DNA of 64,000 bases from Acanthosepion esculentum (GCA_964036315.1 OZ038480.1:17302454-17366453); one strand, 5' to 3'; shown: positions 38,386-51,354, counted from the stretch's first letter. Made by a program: numbers and translations. The notes: generated by a model not told the origin, from the letters alone.

Positions 38386-39100
38386 CCGATTTTTTAAAAC
38401 AAAATCTTTATCATATATCGAGGTCATCGTGACCGAGGGTTTGAACGTGCTAGCCTTGTTCAAACAATTGATCACGCCCAGAAACTTTAACTAATGTCCG
38501 CTCCGTATAGTTGCCGTCTAAACCACCGGTGGGCTCTGTGGGGTTTTGAATAAACACAAGTGTGCCTGAACAGTTGCCCTAACAGAGAGTCGTCCTCGGT
38601 ATGACGATTATCTACATACGGCAGCAAGGCCTCTGATCAGGATGTTTTGAGTGAGCGTGGAACCACCTTTTAATTGTTGTTCCTAGGTCTACCCTAAGTT
38701 GAGTTCGTAGAACCTGTTAGCGTCCCAGCTATGGGCAAAGAGTGAACCCGCAAACTGGGGTCAAAACAATATGAACGTATAAAAAGAGATTTTTATAGTA
38801 AAAAAAAACAAACAACAACAATAGCCTTTTGCAATAAATATTACTAGCAATGCATTAAATAAAAAATTGCCTGTAATACATTTTGGTAAAAGATATTACC
38901 AACAATATATTCGACTTTCGATAAAAACATTCTTTACGAAAATATATCAATGAAACCTGATTTACAAACTGATTTCTTACAAAGAATACATATTCTATTC
39001 ATACGAACCTATCGTAAAAATTTTGTCGGCATTAAATAACCCATTACGATTGATGATATACCGTAAAACAAAATAGACCAAACCAAACAAAACCAAACCT
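38386..39100. repeat. Dispersed repeat family C, copy 1
   Basis: The segment at 38625-38775 (AAGGCCTCTGATCAGGA ... GCGTGGAACCACC ... AGCTATGGGCAAA) and the tail at 39030-39095 (CATTAAATAACCCATTACG ... AAACCAAAC) recur in the same order at 59205-59360 and 59718-59770. The class is unknown; it is non-coding and could be a SINE-like or MITE-like family. Confidence 0.65.
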
Positions 39101-39132
39101 CGTAGACAGGCATACTGGGAAACGACCGGGTA

Positions 39133-39137
<5 letters not shown>

Positions 39138-39211
<74 letters not shown>
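39138..39211. repeat. (TA)n microsatellite
   Basis: A pure TA run of about 74 bp directly follows repeat family C. Confidence 0.9.
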
Positions 39212-39213
<2 letters not shown>

Positions 39214-39343
39214 TACAGGTAATTAATCCGTTAGTATATAATCCAGGTGGATCCTAGTAATATTAATTATTAAAACTGAACCACATATAGCTCGATGTGT
39301 TTACTATAACATATTTATCTATAATATATTTACTATATTTATC

Positions 39344-39493
39344 TAAAGACATTTTTTGATATGTTTAACGTTCTTTTTTTCTCGGACATTCAGGCCGGTA
39401 AATGTTATTTAATACTGTTTATTATAAACAGAGCATTTACTTAAATACTTGTATCTATAAAAAGAACGTTAAACATATCAAAAAATGTCTTTA
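39344..39493. repeat. 150-bp foldback containing a SINE-B body
   Basis: The ends are inverted repeats of about 35 bp: TAAAGACATTTTTTGATATG ... on the left matches the reverse complement of ... CATATCAAAAAATGTCTTTA on the right. The centre is the SINE-B body with CGGACATTCAGGCCGGTAAA. This looks like a SINE tail copied onto both sides. Confidence 0.8.
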
Positions 39494-39582
39494 AATAAAT
39501 TGTCGGACTCTGTCCAATTCAAAATATATTACTATATTTACTATAACAGAGCATATGTTGAGGTAATTTTTGTTTTTTTTGC

Positions 39583-39660
<78 letters not shown>

Positions 39661-40656
39661 TTGAATAATTTAGACAATTTTTGTTTACTTATTTTCAATA
39701 GGATCCCCTCAAGCTTCTTAGTATCCTTACTAAAGGAACAAAGAAAATTGATTTGATACATTTTCATTTATTCCCACTACTTTCAAGATTAGCACAATGT
39801 CATCATCAGGCTCTTCCTTTTTCTAAGATGAAAAAAGTGATATGTAACCTCATTTTTCTAAGAAAACGTTGTGTTCATCTGAAAGTTGAAATTTTACCTG
39901 TGAAGTGAAAAGCGCTAAGGTTATGTACTGTACGGTTTACACTTCAGGGGAGGTAACTAAGTTATGAAATGTCCAAATTTAAAAAACTATTTAAAACTAT
40001 TAGTTAAAACCTAAATATTTTAAACTATCTAGTGCAAACATTTTAAAACATTTCTGCAGTATTCATAATTAACTTTTGTGAAGGGTAGTTCAGTTTTTTA
40101 ATATAGCTTCAAAAATTTTTAGTTTATTATTTCCATGAAAAAGTATAGATATATTTTCAAGAAGAATTTTCCTAAATTGCAAATGTGGATAGTCATGCTG
40201 TTCTGAATGTTGTGATATGTTTGATACATCATTCTAATGAAATCTCAACTGTCGAGACAACGTAGTCGTAGTTAGCGGGGAGGAGTCATTACGAATGATT
40301 AAATTCGATATATTGAATTTAGTATAGTATGTAATTAACTTTACTTTTTATCTAGGATCTGTAGTGGATATATTGGTATTTATCATTTTTTAGGATATTT
40401 TCGTCTTGTTTACAATTAGAATGTATTCGATTGCCATATAAAAGATTAATATGTTTAGAGTTAATTGATGAAATATATTCCATTTGCTTTGTATTAAAAT
40501 TTCTCATAGAAAATCTTATTTACTTGTCAACTATATAATTAAGGAAGTTATTATTAATAAAAGTTTTATATTTTTTAATTCACTGTAGAAAATCTGTTTT
40601 GTGAATTAATTTATTTTGTATGGATGTCTTAATGAAACACGCTGTCAAAATATACG

Positions 40657-40734
<78 letters not shown>

Positions 40735-40993
40735 TAAAAACAGATTACTTTAAGGTTCCATATAATAAATTATTTCACCACAGCCATTTTAAAGGACAGT
40801 GGATCATCAGATTTAAGAAACATTTTCTAATATGTAAGCAAGAACTTAAGACTTAAAATTTCTGGTTTAAAATGTTCTTTGTATCCGGAAAAGTCATAAT
40901 CACTCGAGCACTTTTAATATTTTTTATCGCTTGATCACTTTTTAATACTACGGTTTTCTGGTCTGATTCAACTCTGACCATTAACCTGTTATG

Positions 40994-41066
<73 letters not shown>

Positions 41067-41088
41067 CGTGTGTGTGTTTGTGTGTGTC
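39494..41088. other. AT-rich spacer with TA runs
   Basis: TA runs lie at 39588-39658, 40659-40730 and 40996-41061, the last followed by a TG-rich tract. I recognise no gene or SINE in the rest. Confidence 0.55.
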
Positions 41089-41696
41089 TTTGATTTCGCC
41101 AATAATTGCATTAATAATGCTAATTGATTCAAGGTATGATTAACTCTTTGTAATATAAAATATATGCTGCCTATTTTATTATTTTAATGAAAAACAATTG
41201 ATCCGCAGTAAAGAATTCATGAGAAAAAACTACTAAGACATATCACTCTGTCAATTGAACTATCTACTTAGTTCATGTCATGTTAACTAAAAAACACTTA
41301 TAATAAAAAAATCGTGGATTTACCAAATTACAAAATTCATAAAAAATTATCACTTGATATATTTGAACTTTAGCGTTGCGATTTGCACGCTCCGACACTA
41401 CATAACCGTTAATAAATAGCTCATTCTTAAAAACATCTTTCGGTCGGAAAAACACATTTATTTCGTCTTCCAGTTTTAATTCTAAAGGAAAAAATACAGC
41501 CTGAAGATGAATGCGTGAAGCATTTGAGAGTACTAGCTGAATTAAAAAATACACCATATCCATTTTATACATAAGGATCTCATCATTCAGTGGATTATTA
41601 GTAGTATAATGCTTATAATTATGTCTACTAGCGAAGGGATTTTGCCAATAATTGCATTAATATTGCTAATTTATTTAAGGTATGATTAACTCTTTG

Positions 41697-41740
<44 letters not shown>
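41089..41740. repeat. Direct repeat pair (about 65 bp, 549 bp apart) beside TA runs
   Basis: GCCAATAATTGCATTAATA...GCTAATT...AAGGTATGATTAACTCTTTGTAATATA occurs at about 41098-41160 and again at 41644-41705. The second copy runs into (TA)n 41700-41740 and the first lies just after (TA)n 40996-41061. A 99-codon minus-strand open frame at 41273-41572 between them has no recognised motif. Confidence 0.6.
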
Positions 41741-41745
<5 letters not shown>

Positions 41746-42053
41746 AAAAACCTTTTTAAACAACATCTAAAATATTATCGTTAGATTTACGTTAGATATA
41801 TTCAAACACAGTTGTATTCCACATCACGTGACGTCCGCGCTACTTGAAAACAAACTTCTGAATACAGTTATTTAATTCATTTCTGACGAAAGATCGAGGC
41901 GATCTGAAATATCAAATATATATATATAAAAAAATATAAATAAATACTTTCACAAAAAAACATTCAATTTTTTTTTCTTTTAATTTGCAACTTTTCAGTT
42001 GTTTTCTCCATATTATATACATATCAAGAAAGTATACGTGGTTTCTCATTATG

Positions 42054-42123
<70 letters not shown>

Positions 42124-42524
42124 AGCGTAAATGATATCTCTGGAGATCTAAAGAATACTGCAAGTTGCTTTACCCGTTTCCATATTTTGTGGAATATCAA
42201 ACAAGTCAGGTTGCACGAAAAATAATACTATTGTAGAAAATACATTAACAGGCACGTTTAACATTTGTTAAACATTTTTTTTTCGATCAGTTGGAAAACA
42301 ATTGTTTGATTAGACAAAAGAAAAATGTAATCTTTAGGATATGACCTGCAACGTTATGTTTAAGAAAAGAACACCAACAAAAAAACCCTTCAAAACCCCC
42401 CAAACCCGAAACAGGACAGCATGGCGGTGGACACACGATTGTGAGGGGTTGTTTTAACCCAAGGGTATCGGGAAACTCAACAGGATTCTGGCGAAAAGAT
42501 ATCCGCTATAATATCAGTCTATTT
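41741..42524. other. Unassigned DNA with (TA)n 42055-42121
   Basis: Apart from a 67-bp TA run, I see no feature that I can name. Confidence 0.5.
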
Positions 42525-43740
42525 TTTTTTAATATTTTACCCTCTGTGCCTCCATCTTCCCCAATTACAGTGTCCCTCCTTTCATGTGTTTGGTAGCGTT
42601 TAATAAATTTTGTCTTTGTGTTATCTCTCCTAAACCTTGTTTGGCCATCCATTTATTTAAGCTCGTTAGGTAGGTAATGCGTTGTTTTGCTCTGTCCCTC
42701 ATGGCTTCAATATCATGTGAGTATCAAATTTGCTAAGCCCTCTTTCCTCATTATGTGTCTAAAAATTCTCACTGATCTGTCTCATGTTAAATATAAGTGT
42801 CCTTTTTCTTATCATTTTTTTCTAAAACTTCGTGGTGGTTCACCTGTTCGGTCCATGGTATTCTCAGCATCCTTCTGTTGAAACAAATTTCTGTTGCTGC
42901 AAGTCTCTTCTTTATCTTTAAGGAGAGCATTCGCTACCATACAGGAGGACTGTCATCTTTTTGTTTTTTTATTCAGTCATCTTTTTTATTTTTTTTTATT
43001 ACCTGAATTTCCCTGTTTCTTAATAGCTTAGCTTTTGGAAGATACAGTAGCGGCCATAATATAAGGAACGGAAACAACAAAGACATAAATATGTGTTACT
43101 TAAAAAGTAATGCATGATTAGCAATGACATTTTTACCGAATAAAGATTAGGGTGTAATGCATAAATATTATACAAAGTTACAAAAATTTACATAATAGTT
43201 TTTTTTTAAATAAAAATTAAATGGAACAAAGGAAATAAGCTACTGGACAAAAGTTAAATTAATGAGATCATGTGGTCGACGATGCAGAGAAGTCATTGAA
43301 AATAAGGGGATATTTACCAAATATTGAATTTTGTTGATATTTTGTTCACAATCAAGTATTAACAAGATCGATCCTTAACTTTTGTCCAGTAGCTTATTTC
43401 CTTTGTTCCATTTAATCTTTATTTAAAAAAAAAAAAAACTATTATGTAAATTTTTGTAACTTTGTATAATATTTATGCATTACACCCTAATCTTTATTCG
43501 GTAAAAATGTCATTTCTAATCATGCATTACTTTTTACGTAATACACATATTTATGTCTTTGTTGCTTCCGTTCCTTATATTATGGTTGCTACTGTATATT
43601 TCGCTATCCAAATGCAACTTCGGGTTTCAGTATCGCATTTTCCGTCCTCTTCCCAGATATTTAAATTGTTGCAGTTTTTAAAAATATGATTTTGTTATCT
43701 CCAATTTGTAATTTGCATGTTGGGCTCTTCCTTTTGCCAA
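42525..43740 (-). pseudogene. RTE-like LINE 3' relic split by a MITE
   Basis: Reading leftwards, broken frames give the C-terminal part of an RTE-like ORF: conserved text shared with 33035-33230, then RRMLRIPWTEH, a segment like RQLEFLGHV, and QRITYLTSLNKWMA near 42650. It ends at an A-rich sense tail at about 42525. The relic is interrupted at 43043-43596 by a 550-bp MITE. Sequence on the two sides (TAGCTTTTGGAAGA and TTTCGCTATCCAAATGC) joins up when compared with 33070-33110. Confidence 0.72.
43045..43594. mobile_element. 550-bp MITE with about 210-bp terminal inverted repeats and TA target duplication
   Basis: The element starts CAGTAGCGGCCATAATATAA and ends with TTATATTATGGTTGCTACTG, its inverted form. 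The two arms (43045 to about 43256 and about 43375 to 43594) match nearly throughout. TA flanks both ends (43043-43044 and 43595-43596). There is no transposase ORF. CAGT ends and TA duplication place it with Tc1/mariner-type non-autonomous elements. It could fold into one very long hairpin. Confidence 0.9.
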
Positions 43741-44054
43741 CAAGACAATGGATTGGAACCTACTTCGAAAAGTACGTGAAAATGGTTTATGAAGAATAAA
43801 GTTAGGAAAATGGAATAGAATGACCTTTTCAAAGACCTGACCGAAAATCAATCGAACATTTGAAGATGGGATTTAAAATTTCTGTTCATAAAAGGAAGTC
43901 ATCGATTTGAAAGCCGAGAGATGCTGAAGCCTTATCAAAGACTCCAGACAAAGTCTATTAGCAGTGATCGTTGCCAAATGGGCCTCAAGTTATACTTAGT
44001 CGAGGTGGTGCTTATTATGAAATATTGATAATTATGGAAATAAAATAAGCAATC
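43741..44054. other. Unassigned DNA
   Basis: I recognise no gene or repeat here. Confidence 0.4.
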
Positions 44055-44250
44055 ATATTAATTCTTTCTGATTATCACTTCACCTCCAATTCCATCCGAT
44101 ATAAAGCCCAAGAGCCACTCAAGGTAGTGCGTTACGGAATGAAGTATGTGATATTAATTCTTTCTGATTATCACTTCACCTCAAATTCCAACCGATATAA
44201 AGCCCAAGAGCCACTCAAGGTAGTGCGTTACGGAATGAAGTATGTGATAT
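44055..44250. repeat. 96-bp tandem duplication
   Basis: ATATTAATTCTTTCTGATTA starts at 44055 and again at 44151. Two copies differ at only two or three bases (CCTCCAATTCCATCC against CCTCAAATTCCAACC). Confidence 0.9.
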
Positions 44251-44514
44251 GACATTAAAAAAGGAACAAAGTGGAGACAACGTGGATATGGCTACCTGAA
44301 AGATAACGGCTGATTCTAGATTTAGAGAGGTTAAGATTATAGTTTTTGAGGAAGCATCCTCACGGGAGTCTATTCCACAAAGTAGCGGTTACTGGGAAGA
44401 AGCTTTCGGAATTAAAAATTCTTCTGGTCATAAGAATATGTAGAGAATGTGGCTGATTCAAACCTGTGGATGCTATAGATGACCCACTTGCCTTGATGAA
44501 ATCAGATAAACGAA
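44251..44514 (-). pseudogene. Probable LINE ORF2 C-terminal remnant
   Basis: The minus strand encodes SLHILMTRRIFNSESFFPVT followed by ATLWNRLP. That resembles the conserved end of CR1- or jockey-type LINE ORF2 proteins, in which an F-F-x-x-T/R...LWN-x-LP motif is followed by a short tail. The frame continues upstream straight into the 21-bp minisatellite, so the rest of the LINE is missing or was displaced by it. Confidence 0.45.
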
Positions 44515-47500
44515 ACTTGAAATTGTATATTCGCAAATTGAAAATGGTTATTACCAACTTGAAATTGTATAGTCTCAATTTGAAATTGTTTAGTCTCAAT
44601 TTGAAATTTTTTAGTCTCAATTTGAAATTGTTTAGTCTCAAATTGAAATTGGTTATTACCAAATTGAAATTGTTTAATCTCAATTTGAAATTGGTTATTA
44701 CCAACTTGTAATTGTTTAGTCTCAATTTGAAATTGTTTATTACTAACTTGTAATTGTTTAGTCTCAATTTTAAATTGTTTAGTCTCAATTTCAAATTGTT
44801 TAGTCTCAATTTGAAAATGGTTGTTACCAACTTGAAATTGTATAGTCTCAATTTGAAATTGTATAGTCTCATTTTGAAATTATTTAGTCTCAATTTGAAA
44901 TTGGTTATTACCAACTTGAAATTGTTTAGTCTCAATTTTAAATTGTTAACTCTTAATTTGAAATTGGTTATTGCAAACTTGAAATTGTTTAGTGTCAATT
45001 TGAAATTTGGTATTACCACCTTAAATTGTTTAGTCTCAATTTGAAATTGGTTATTACCAACTTGTAATTGTTTAGTCTAAATTTGAAATTGTTTAGTCTC
45101 AATTTTGAATTGTTTAGTCTCAATTTCAAATTATTTATTGCCAAGTTGAAATTGTATACTCTCAATTTGAAATTAGTTATTACCAACTTGAAATTGTTTA
45201 GTCTCAATTTGAAATTGGTTATTACCAACTTGAAATTGTTTAGTCTCAATTTGAAATTGGTTATTACCAACTTGTAATTGTTTAGTCTCAATTTGAAATT
45301 GTTCAGTCACAATTTGAAATTGGTTATTACCAACTTGAAATTGTATATTCGCAATTTGAAATTGGTTATTACCAACTTGTAATTGTTTAGTCTCAATTTT
45401 AAGTTGTTTAGTCTCAATTTGAAATTGCTTAGTCTCGATTTCAAATTGTTTTGTCTCAATTTGAAATTGGTTATTACCAACTTGAAATTGTATAGTCTCA
45501 ATTTGAAATTGTTTAGTCTCAATTTGAAATTGGTTATTACCAACTTGTAATTGTTTAGTCTAAATTTGAAATTGTTTAGTCTCAATTTAAAATTGTTTAG
45601 TCTCAATTTAAAATTGTTTATAGCCAAGTTGAAATTGTCTACTCTCAATTTGAAATTGGTTATTACCAACTTGAAATTGTTTAGTCTCAATTTGAAATTG
45701 GTTATTACCAACTTGTAATTGTTTAGTCTCAATTTGAAATTGGTTATTACCAACTTGTAATTCTTTATTCTCAATTTGAAATTGTTCTGTCACAATTTTA
45801 AATTGGTTATTACCAACTTGAAATTGTATATGCGCAATTTGAAATTGGTTATTACCAACTTGTAATTGTTTAGTCTCAACTTGAAATTGTATAGTCTCAA
45901 TTTGAAATTGGATATTGCCAACTTGAAATTGTATAGTCTCAATTTGAAATTGCTTAGTCTCGATTTCAAATTGTTTTGTCTCAATTTGAAATTGGTTATT
46001 ACTAACTTGTAATTGTTTAGTCTCAATTTTAAATTGTTTAGTCTCAATTTCAAATTGTTTAGTCTCAATTTGAAAATGGTTGTTACCAACTTGAAATTGT
46101 ATAGTCTCAATTTGAAATTGTATAGTCTCATTTTGAAATTTTTTAGTCTCAATTTGAAATTGGTTATTACCAACTTGAAATTGTTTAGTCTCAATTTTAA
46201 ATTGTTTACTCTTAATTTGAAATTGGTTATTGCAAACTTGAAATTGTTTAGTGTCAATTTGAAATTTGGTATTACCACCTTAAATTGTTTAGTCTCAATT
46301 TGAAATTGGTTATTACCAACTTGTAATTGTTTAGTCTCAATTTGAAATTGTTTAGTCTCAATTTGAAATTGGTTATTACCAACTTGTAATTGTTTAGTCT
46401 AAATTTGAAATTGTTTAGTCTCAATTTTGAATTGTTTAGTCTCAATTTAAAATTGTTTATTGCCAAGTAGAAATTGTATACTCTCAATTTGTAATTGGTT
46501 ATTACCAACTTGAAATTGTTTAGTCTCAATTTGAAATTGGTTATTACAAACTTGAAATTGTTTAGTCTCAATTTGAAATTGGTTATTACCAACTTGTAAT
46601 TGTTTAGTCTCAATTTGAAATGGTTTAGTCACAATTTGAAATTGGTTATTACCAACTTGTAATTGTTTAGTCTAAATTTGAAATTGTTTAGTCTCAATTT
46701 GAAATTGTTTAGTCTCAATTTAAAATTGTTTATTGCCAAGTTGAAATTGTCTACTCTCAATTTGAAATTGGTTATTACCAACTTGAAATTGTTTAGTCTC
46801 AATTTGAAATTGGTTATTACCAACTTGTAATTGTTTAGTCTCAATTTGAAATTGTTCAGTCACAATTTGAAATTGGTTATTACCGACTTGAAATTGTTTA
46901 GTCTCAATTTGAAATTGGTTATTACCAACTTGTAATTGTTTAGTCTCAATTTGAAATTGTTCAGTCACAATTTGAAATTGGTTATTACCAACTTGAAATT
47001 GTATATTCGCAATTTGAAATTGGTTATTACCAACTTGTAATTGTCTAGTCTCAATTTTAAGTTGTTTAGTCTCAATTTGAAATTGCTTAGTCTCGATTTC
47101 AAATTGTTTTGTCTCAATTTGAAATTGGTTATTACCAACTTGAAATTGTATAGTCTCAATTTGAAATTGTTTAGTCTCAATTTGAAATTGGTTATTACCA
47201 ACTTGTAATTGTTTAGTCTAAATTTGAAATTGTTTAGTCTCAATTTGAAATTGTTTAGTCTCAATTTCAAATTGTTTATTGACAAGTTGAAATTGTCTAC
47301 TCTCAATTTGAAATTGGTTATTACCAACTTGAAATTGTTTAGTCTCAATTTGAAATTGGTTATTACCAACTTGTAATTGTTTAGTCTCAATTTGAAATTG
47401 GTTATTACCAACTTGTAATTGTTTAGTCTCAATTTGAAATTGTCTAGTCACAATTTGAAATTGGTTATTACCAACTTGAAATTGTATATTCGCAATTTGA

Positions 47501-48115
47501 AATTGGTTATTACCAACTTGTAATTGTTTAGTCTCAATATGAAATTGTTTAGTCTCAATTTGAAATTGGTTATTACCAAATTGAAATTGTTTAGTCTCAA
47601 TTTTAAGTTGTTTAGTCTCAATTTGAAATTGGATATTGCCAACTTGAAATTGTATAGTCTCAATTTGAAATTGCTTAGTCTCAATTTCAAATTGTTTTGT
47701 CTCAATTTGAAATTGTTTATTACCAACTTGAAATTGTATAGTCTCAATTTGAAATTGTTTAGTCTCAATTTGAAATTGGTTATTACTAACTTGAAATTGT
47801 ATAGTCTCAATTTGAAATTGGTTATTACCAACTTGAAATTGTTTAGTCTCAATTTGAAGTTGTTTAGTCTCAATTTGAAATTGATTAGTCCAATTTGAAA
47901 TTGTTTAGTTTCAATTTGAAATTGTTTAGTCTCAATTTGAAATTGTATAGTCTCAATTTGAAATTGATTAGTCCAACTTGAAATTGTTTCGTCTCAATTT
48001 GAAATTGTTTAGTCTCAATTTGAAAATGTTTATTCTCAATTTGAAATTGATTAGTCCAATTTGAAATTGTTTAGTACCAACTTGAATTTGATTAATCCCA
48101 ACTTGAACTTGAAAT
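44515..48115. repeat. 3.6-kb minisatellite of 21-bp units with higher-order structure
   Basis: About 170 tandem units of two main types alternate irregularly: TTGAAATTGTTTAGTCTCAA(T) and TTGAAATTGGTTATTACCAA(C), both 21 bp. Blocks repeat at larger scale: GAAATTTGGTATTACCACC occurs at 45002 and 46261 (1259 bp), and two 155-codon segments at 45307-45774 and 46965-47432 match (1658 bp). Because 21 is divisible by 3, open frames of up to 219 codons arise on both strands as heptad repeats (NFKLRLN / NFKLVIT on minus). I regard these as by-products, not proteins. Confidence 0.95.
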
Positions 48116-48785
48116 GCTATAATGATGATACAATCATACATAAAAAAGGAACACAACTTTGAAATTAAAGAACATGTAAATAACAAGAAAATAAATGAAA
48201 CTGAAATCAATCTGGTTCAATATATTTCAACAGGTATTGGTTTTTATCTCTAATTATTAATTTTTCCTGTTTAGTAAATAAAGGTTATTGAATTTTTTTT
48301 AAACACTTAATTTTTCTACAAGGCAAAGTTTACACCTTTCACCTTTACTATTGTAAGTTTTAGTTCTAGTTATAATTTTCCACGTAATTGTTGGTCTATT
48401 TCCACCATCCTTTAATTGTCAGTAATATTTATTTAGCACTGTTGATTTTGTATTTATCGTGACTTAGTTTGTGATTGTAAAAACGATGTTCCAGTTTGTT
48501 TCAGTTGAACTCATGAAAATTCATTTTCCTTATTAGATTTTATGTTAGCTCGATATACAATATTCTTAGTCAAACATTGGCTGTCTAAGGGGCAGTTTAT
48601 ATTATTTCGGTAGTTATATTTTTTATAAATCGGCTTATAGTTTGTTATAGTTTTTGCTAGTTATTCAATTAGTTCATAAAACTTTGTTACGATGGGATGT
48701 GGATTTTCCGATATTTCTAACATATTCTTTAATGTTTCTGAGTTACTGAAATGTTTATCTGTTAACCTGAGAAACATTCTACCGA
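48116..48785. other. Unassigned AT-rich DNA
   Basis: I see no repeat unit, RNA gene or coding segment I can name. Confidence 0.45.
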
Positions 48786-49200
48786 TATTAGTTTAGTTAA
48801 TTTAGTTCACCCCATGCAAGGCAGTAAAGTCACTAAGACATAAATGGCTACTGGGTGTGAAAGAATTAGAAACGGAAACATTACAAATGAGCGGGAAGAG
48901 AAAAGAGTAATCAGGAGGACAGTAGATAGCTATTGACATTGCATTTAAATTTTTGAAGTTTATATTTGGCTGGAATGCATAGAACCTGAAGGGAGTTCCA
49001 CAAGCGATAAGTGCGGGAAAAGAAACTGTCAGCATAGAATTTACGGTTGCTTCAACTCAACTGTAATTTGATGAGATATCGACGCCAATCTAGTACTGCG
49101 CTTAAATTTATAAAGTCTGGGTACCTTTGAATTTCGGCGGCATCAAATATATCTTTGTGGCTGGAGTTAGTTGTTAATCTATATTATACTAATTTGTGTA
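48786..49200 (-). pseudogene. LINE ORF2 3' remnant (CR1/L2-like)
   Basis: Minus-strand broken frames read IFDAAEIQRYPDF, DWRRYLIKLQLS and then SFFSRTYRLWNSL with a tail resembling the one at 51961-52300. The non-coding end CACCCCATGCAAGGC at 48809-48823 also matches 51980-51994 (CACCCCATGCAAGGC), so both derive from the same LINE type. Stops and frameshifts are present. Confidence 0.5.
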
Positions 49201-49699
<499 letters not shown>

Positions 49700-49992
49700 A
49701 AAGGCTTAAACACTAATATTCCTTGGTTATAAATTATTACATTGGAATCGTAATCACGATCCAATTCATCAGACGTACAAATTCAAAAAGAAATCGGAAA
49801 ATATAACTCCGGGTTTAAAAAATAAAATTTTAGTGAGAGTGTCTGTGTCGGGGTGGCAAACAAGTGTGAGAGGGAAATGTATGAATGCTTTAGAGAGGTG
49901 TAACAGAAGAAAGAAAAACAGGAAAGGCCTAAAGGTGAAGGTGGGGATTAAAATTTAACAGAGAGAAGTTTTAAAGAGAGGAGTTAAATAAC
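49700..49992 (+). repeat. Dispersed repeat family D, copy 1
   Basis: From AATATTCCTTGGTTATAAAT to the AGAGAGGAGTTAAATAAC region, this segment is the reverse complement of 61893-62183. Both copies abut long (TA)n runs at both or one end. Class unknown and non-coding. Confidence 0.75.
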
Positions 49993-49995
49993 GAG

Positions 49996-49997
<2 letters not shown>

Positions 49998-50066
<69 letters not shown>
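49998..50066. repeat. (TA)n, left half of a run split by mariner
   Basis: A 69-bp TA run ends at the mariner insertion. The right half continues at 51355-51420. Confidence 0.9.
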
Positions 50067-50070
<4 letters not shown>

Positions 50071-51350
50071 GTCATCCCATAAGTTCTGTCCAAATTTTAA
50101 CTTTTTGTTAAAATGAACGAAATTTAATGAGTATTTTATAATGTCTAATGGAGATAGAACATTATTTTTATGTTTAGATGCATTTAAACTGATCAAATTT
50201 TATTTCAGAAAATAATAAAATTAAATTTTGTTTGATTAAAACTCTGTTAACATGGAAGTACCCAAGAATCATTTGAGGCACATAATGCTTTATGAGTTCA
50301 AGAAAGGAAACTCAGCAGCCGAAGCGGCTAGAAACATTCACTCAGTTTACGGAGAGGAATGTGTGAATGAAAGAACTTGCAGAAGATGGTTTGCAAAATT
50401 CAGAGGTGGAGATTTCACCCTTGAAGATGAAGATCGAACCGGACGTCCAGTTGAGTTTGATGAAAAGCTTCTTGAAGCAGCCCTTGAAGAAAATCCTGCT
50501 TTATCAGTTGAGGAATTGGCAGTGGTTCTCAGTTCAAACCATACAACTGTTCATCGTCATCTTCAACAACTTGGAAAAGTTCCTAAACTTGGAAAATGGG
50601 TGCCTCATGAATTGTCTGAAAACAACCTCAAATCCCGGGTTGACATCTGCTCTTCTCTCCATTCTCGCCAACTTGTTTCACCTTTTTGGGATAGACTTGT
50701 GACTGGCGACGAAAAATGGATGTTTTATCGAAATGTGAAGCGTAGTAGACAGTGGCTTGGTAAAGGGGAAGGACCCCAGCCACAGCCGAGAAGAGAACTT
50801 CATGGGCAAAAGATTCTTCTTTCAATCTGGTGGGATTGTCAAGGAATAATCCACTTTGAATTCTTACCACCTAATGCAACAATTAATGCTCAAATATACT
50901 GTCAAAAATTAGAACGTTTGAACCAAGCTTTGTGGAAAAAAGACCTGCTCTAGTGAATCGAAAACGTGTGATGTTTCATCAGGACAATGCGCGACCACAC
51001 ACAGCAAGAATCACGTCACAAAAGATCGAAGAACTTGGTTGGGAGAAAATTCCTCATCCACCTTATTCTCCCGACCTTGCTCCTTCAGACTACCATTTGT
51101 TTCGTAGCTCACAGAATCATTTGGAAGAAACATTTTTGTAACACAGGAAGAGGTTAAAACTGACATTTGTGAGTTCTTCGAATCAAAGCCAAAAGAATTT
51201 TACAGTAATGGAATTAGTAAGATTGTTAATAGATGGAAGGAAGTCATAGATAATCAGGGAAAAATACATTGTTGATTGAATCTGTAATTAAATGTAACAT
51301 TTGGTCACTTGTTTTAAAATTCAAAATTCGGACAGAACTTATGGGCTGAC

Positions 51351-51354
<4 letters not shown>
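50067..51354 (+). mobile_element. mariner transposon (1288 bp, nearly complete)
   Basis: The ends are inverted repeats: left TTAGGTCATCCCATAAGTTC and right, as reverse complement, TCAGGTCAGCCCATAAGTTC; the match continues through TGTCC(A/G)AATTTT. TA lies at both edges (50065-50066, 51355-51356), and the element sits inside one long TA run. The length is typical for mariner. The transposase inside is frameshifted, so the copy is non-autonomous. Confidence 0.93.
50252..51275 (+). pseudogene. mariner transposase, two frameshifts
   Basis: The first segment (50252-50953, 233 codons) has the N-terminal paired-type helix-turn-helix region, the linker motif WVPHEL (residues 116-121) and the first catalytic Asp in TGDEKW (D153). 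The frame breaks in an A6 run at about 50938, and a second frame holds HQDNARPH and YSPDLAPSDYH. From the Asp of HQD to the Asp of APSD there are 34 residues, the DD34D spacing of mariner. A second break near 51138 shifts to a third frame that ends at the TGA at 51273-51275. Total length would be near the family's usual 345 residues. Confidence 0.92.

Noticed and set aside
41273..41572. A 99-codon minus-strand ORF as a host gene
   Set aside because: No motif is recognised, and it lies between two copies of a direct repeat in AT-rich DNA.
44360..47898. Lys/Leu/Asn-rich proteins of up to 219 codons
   Set aside because: The 21-bp repeat unit keeps all frames open on both strands; there is no sign of a real start, exon or conserved partner.
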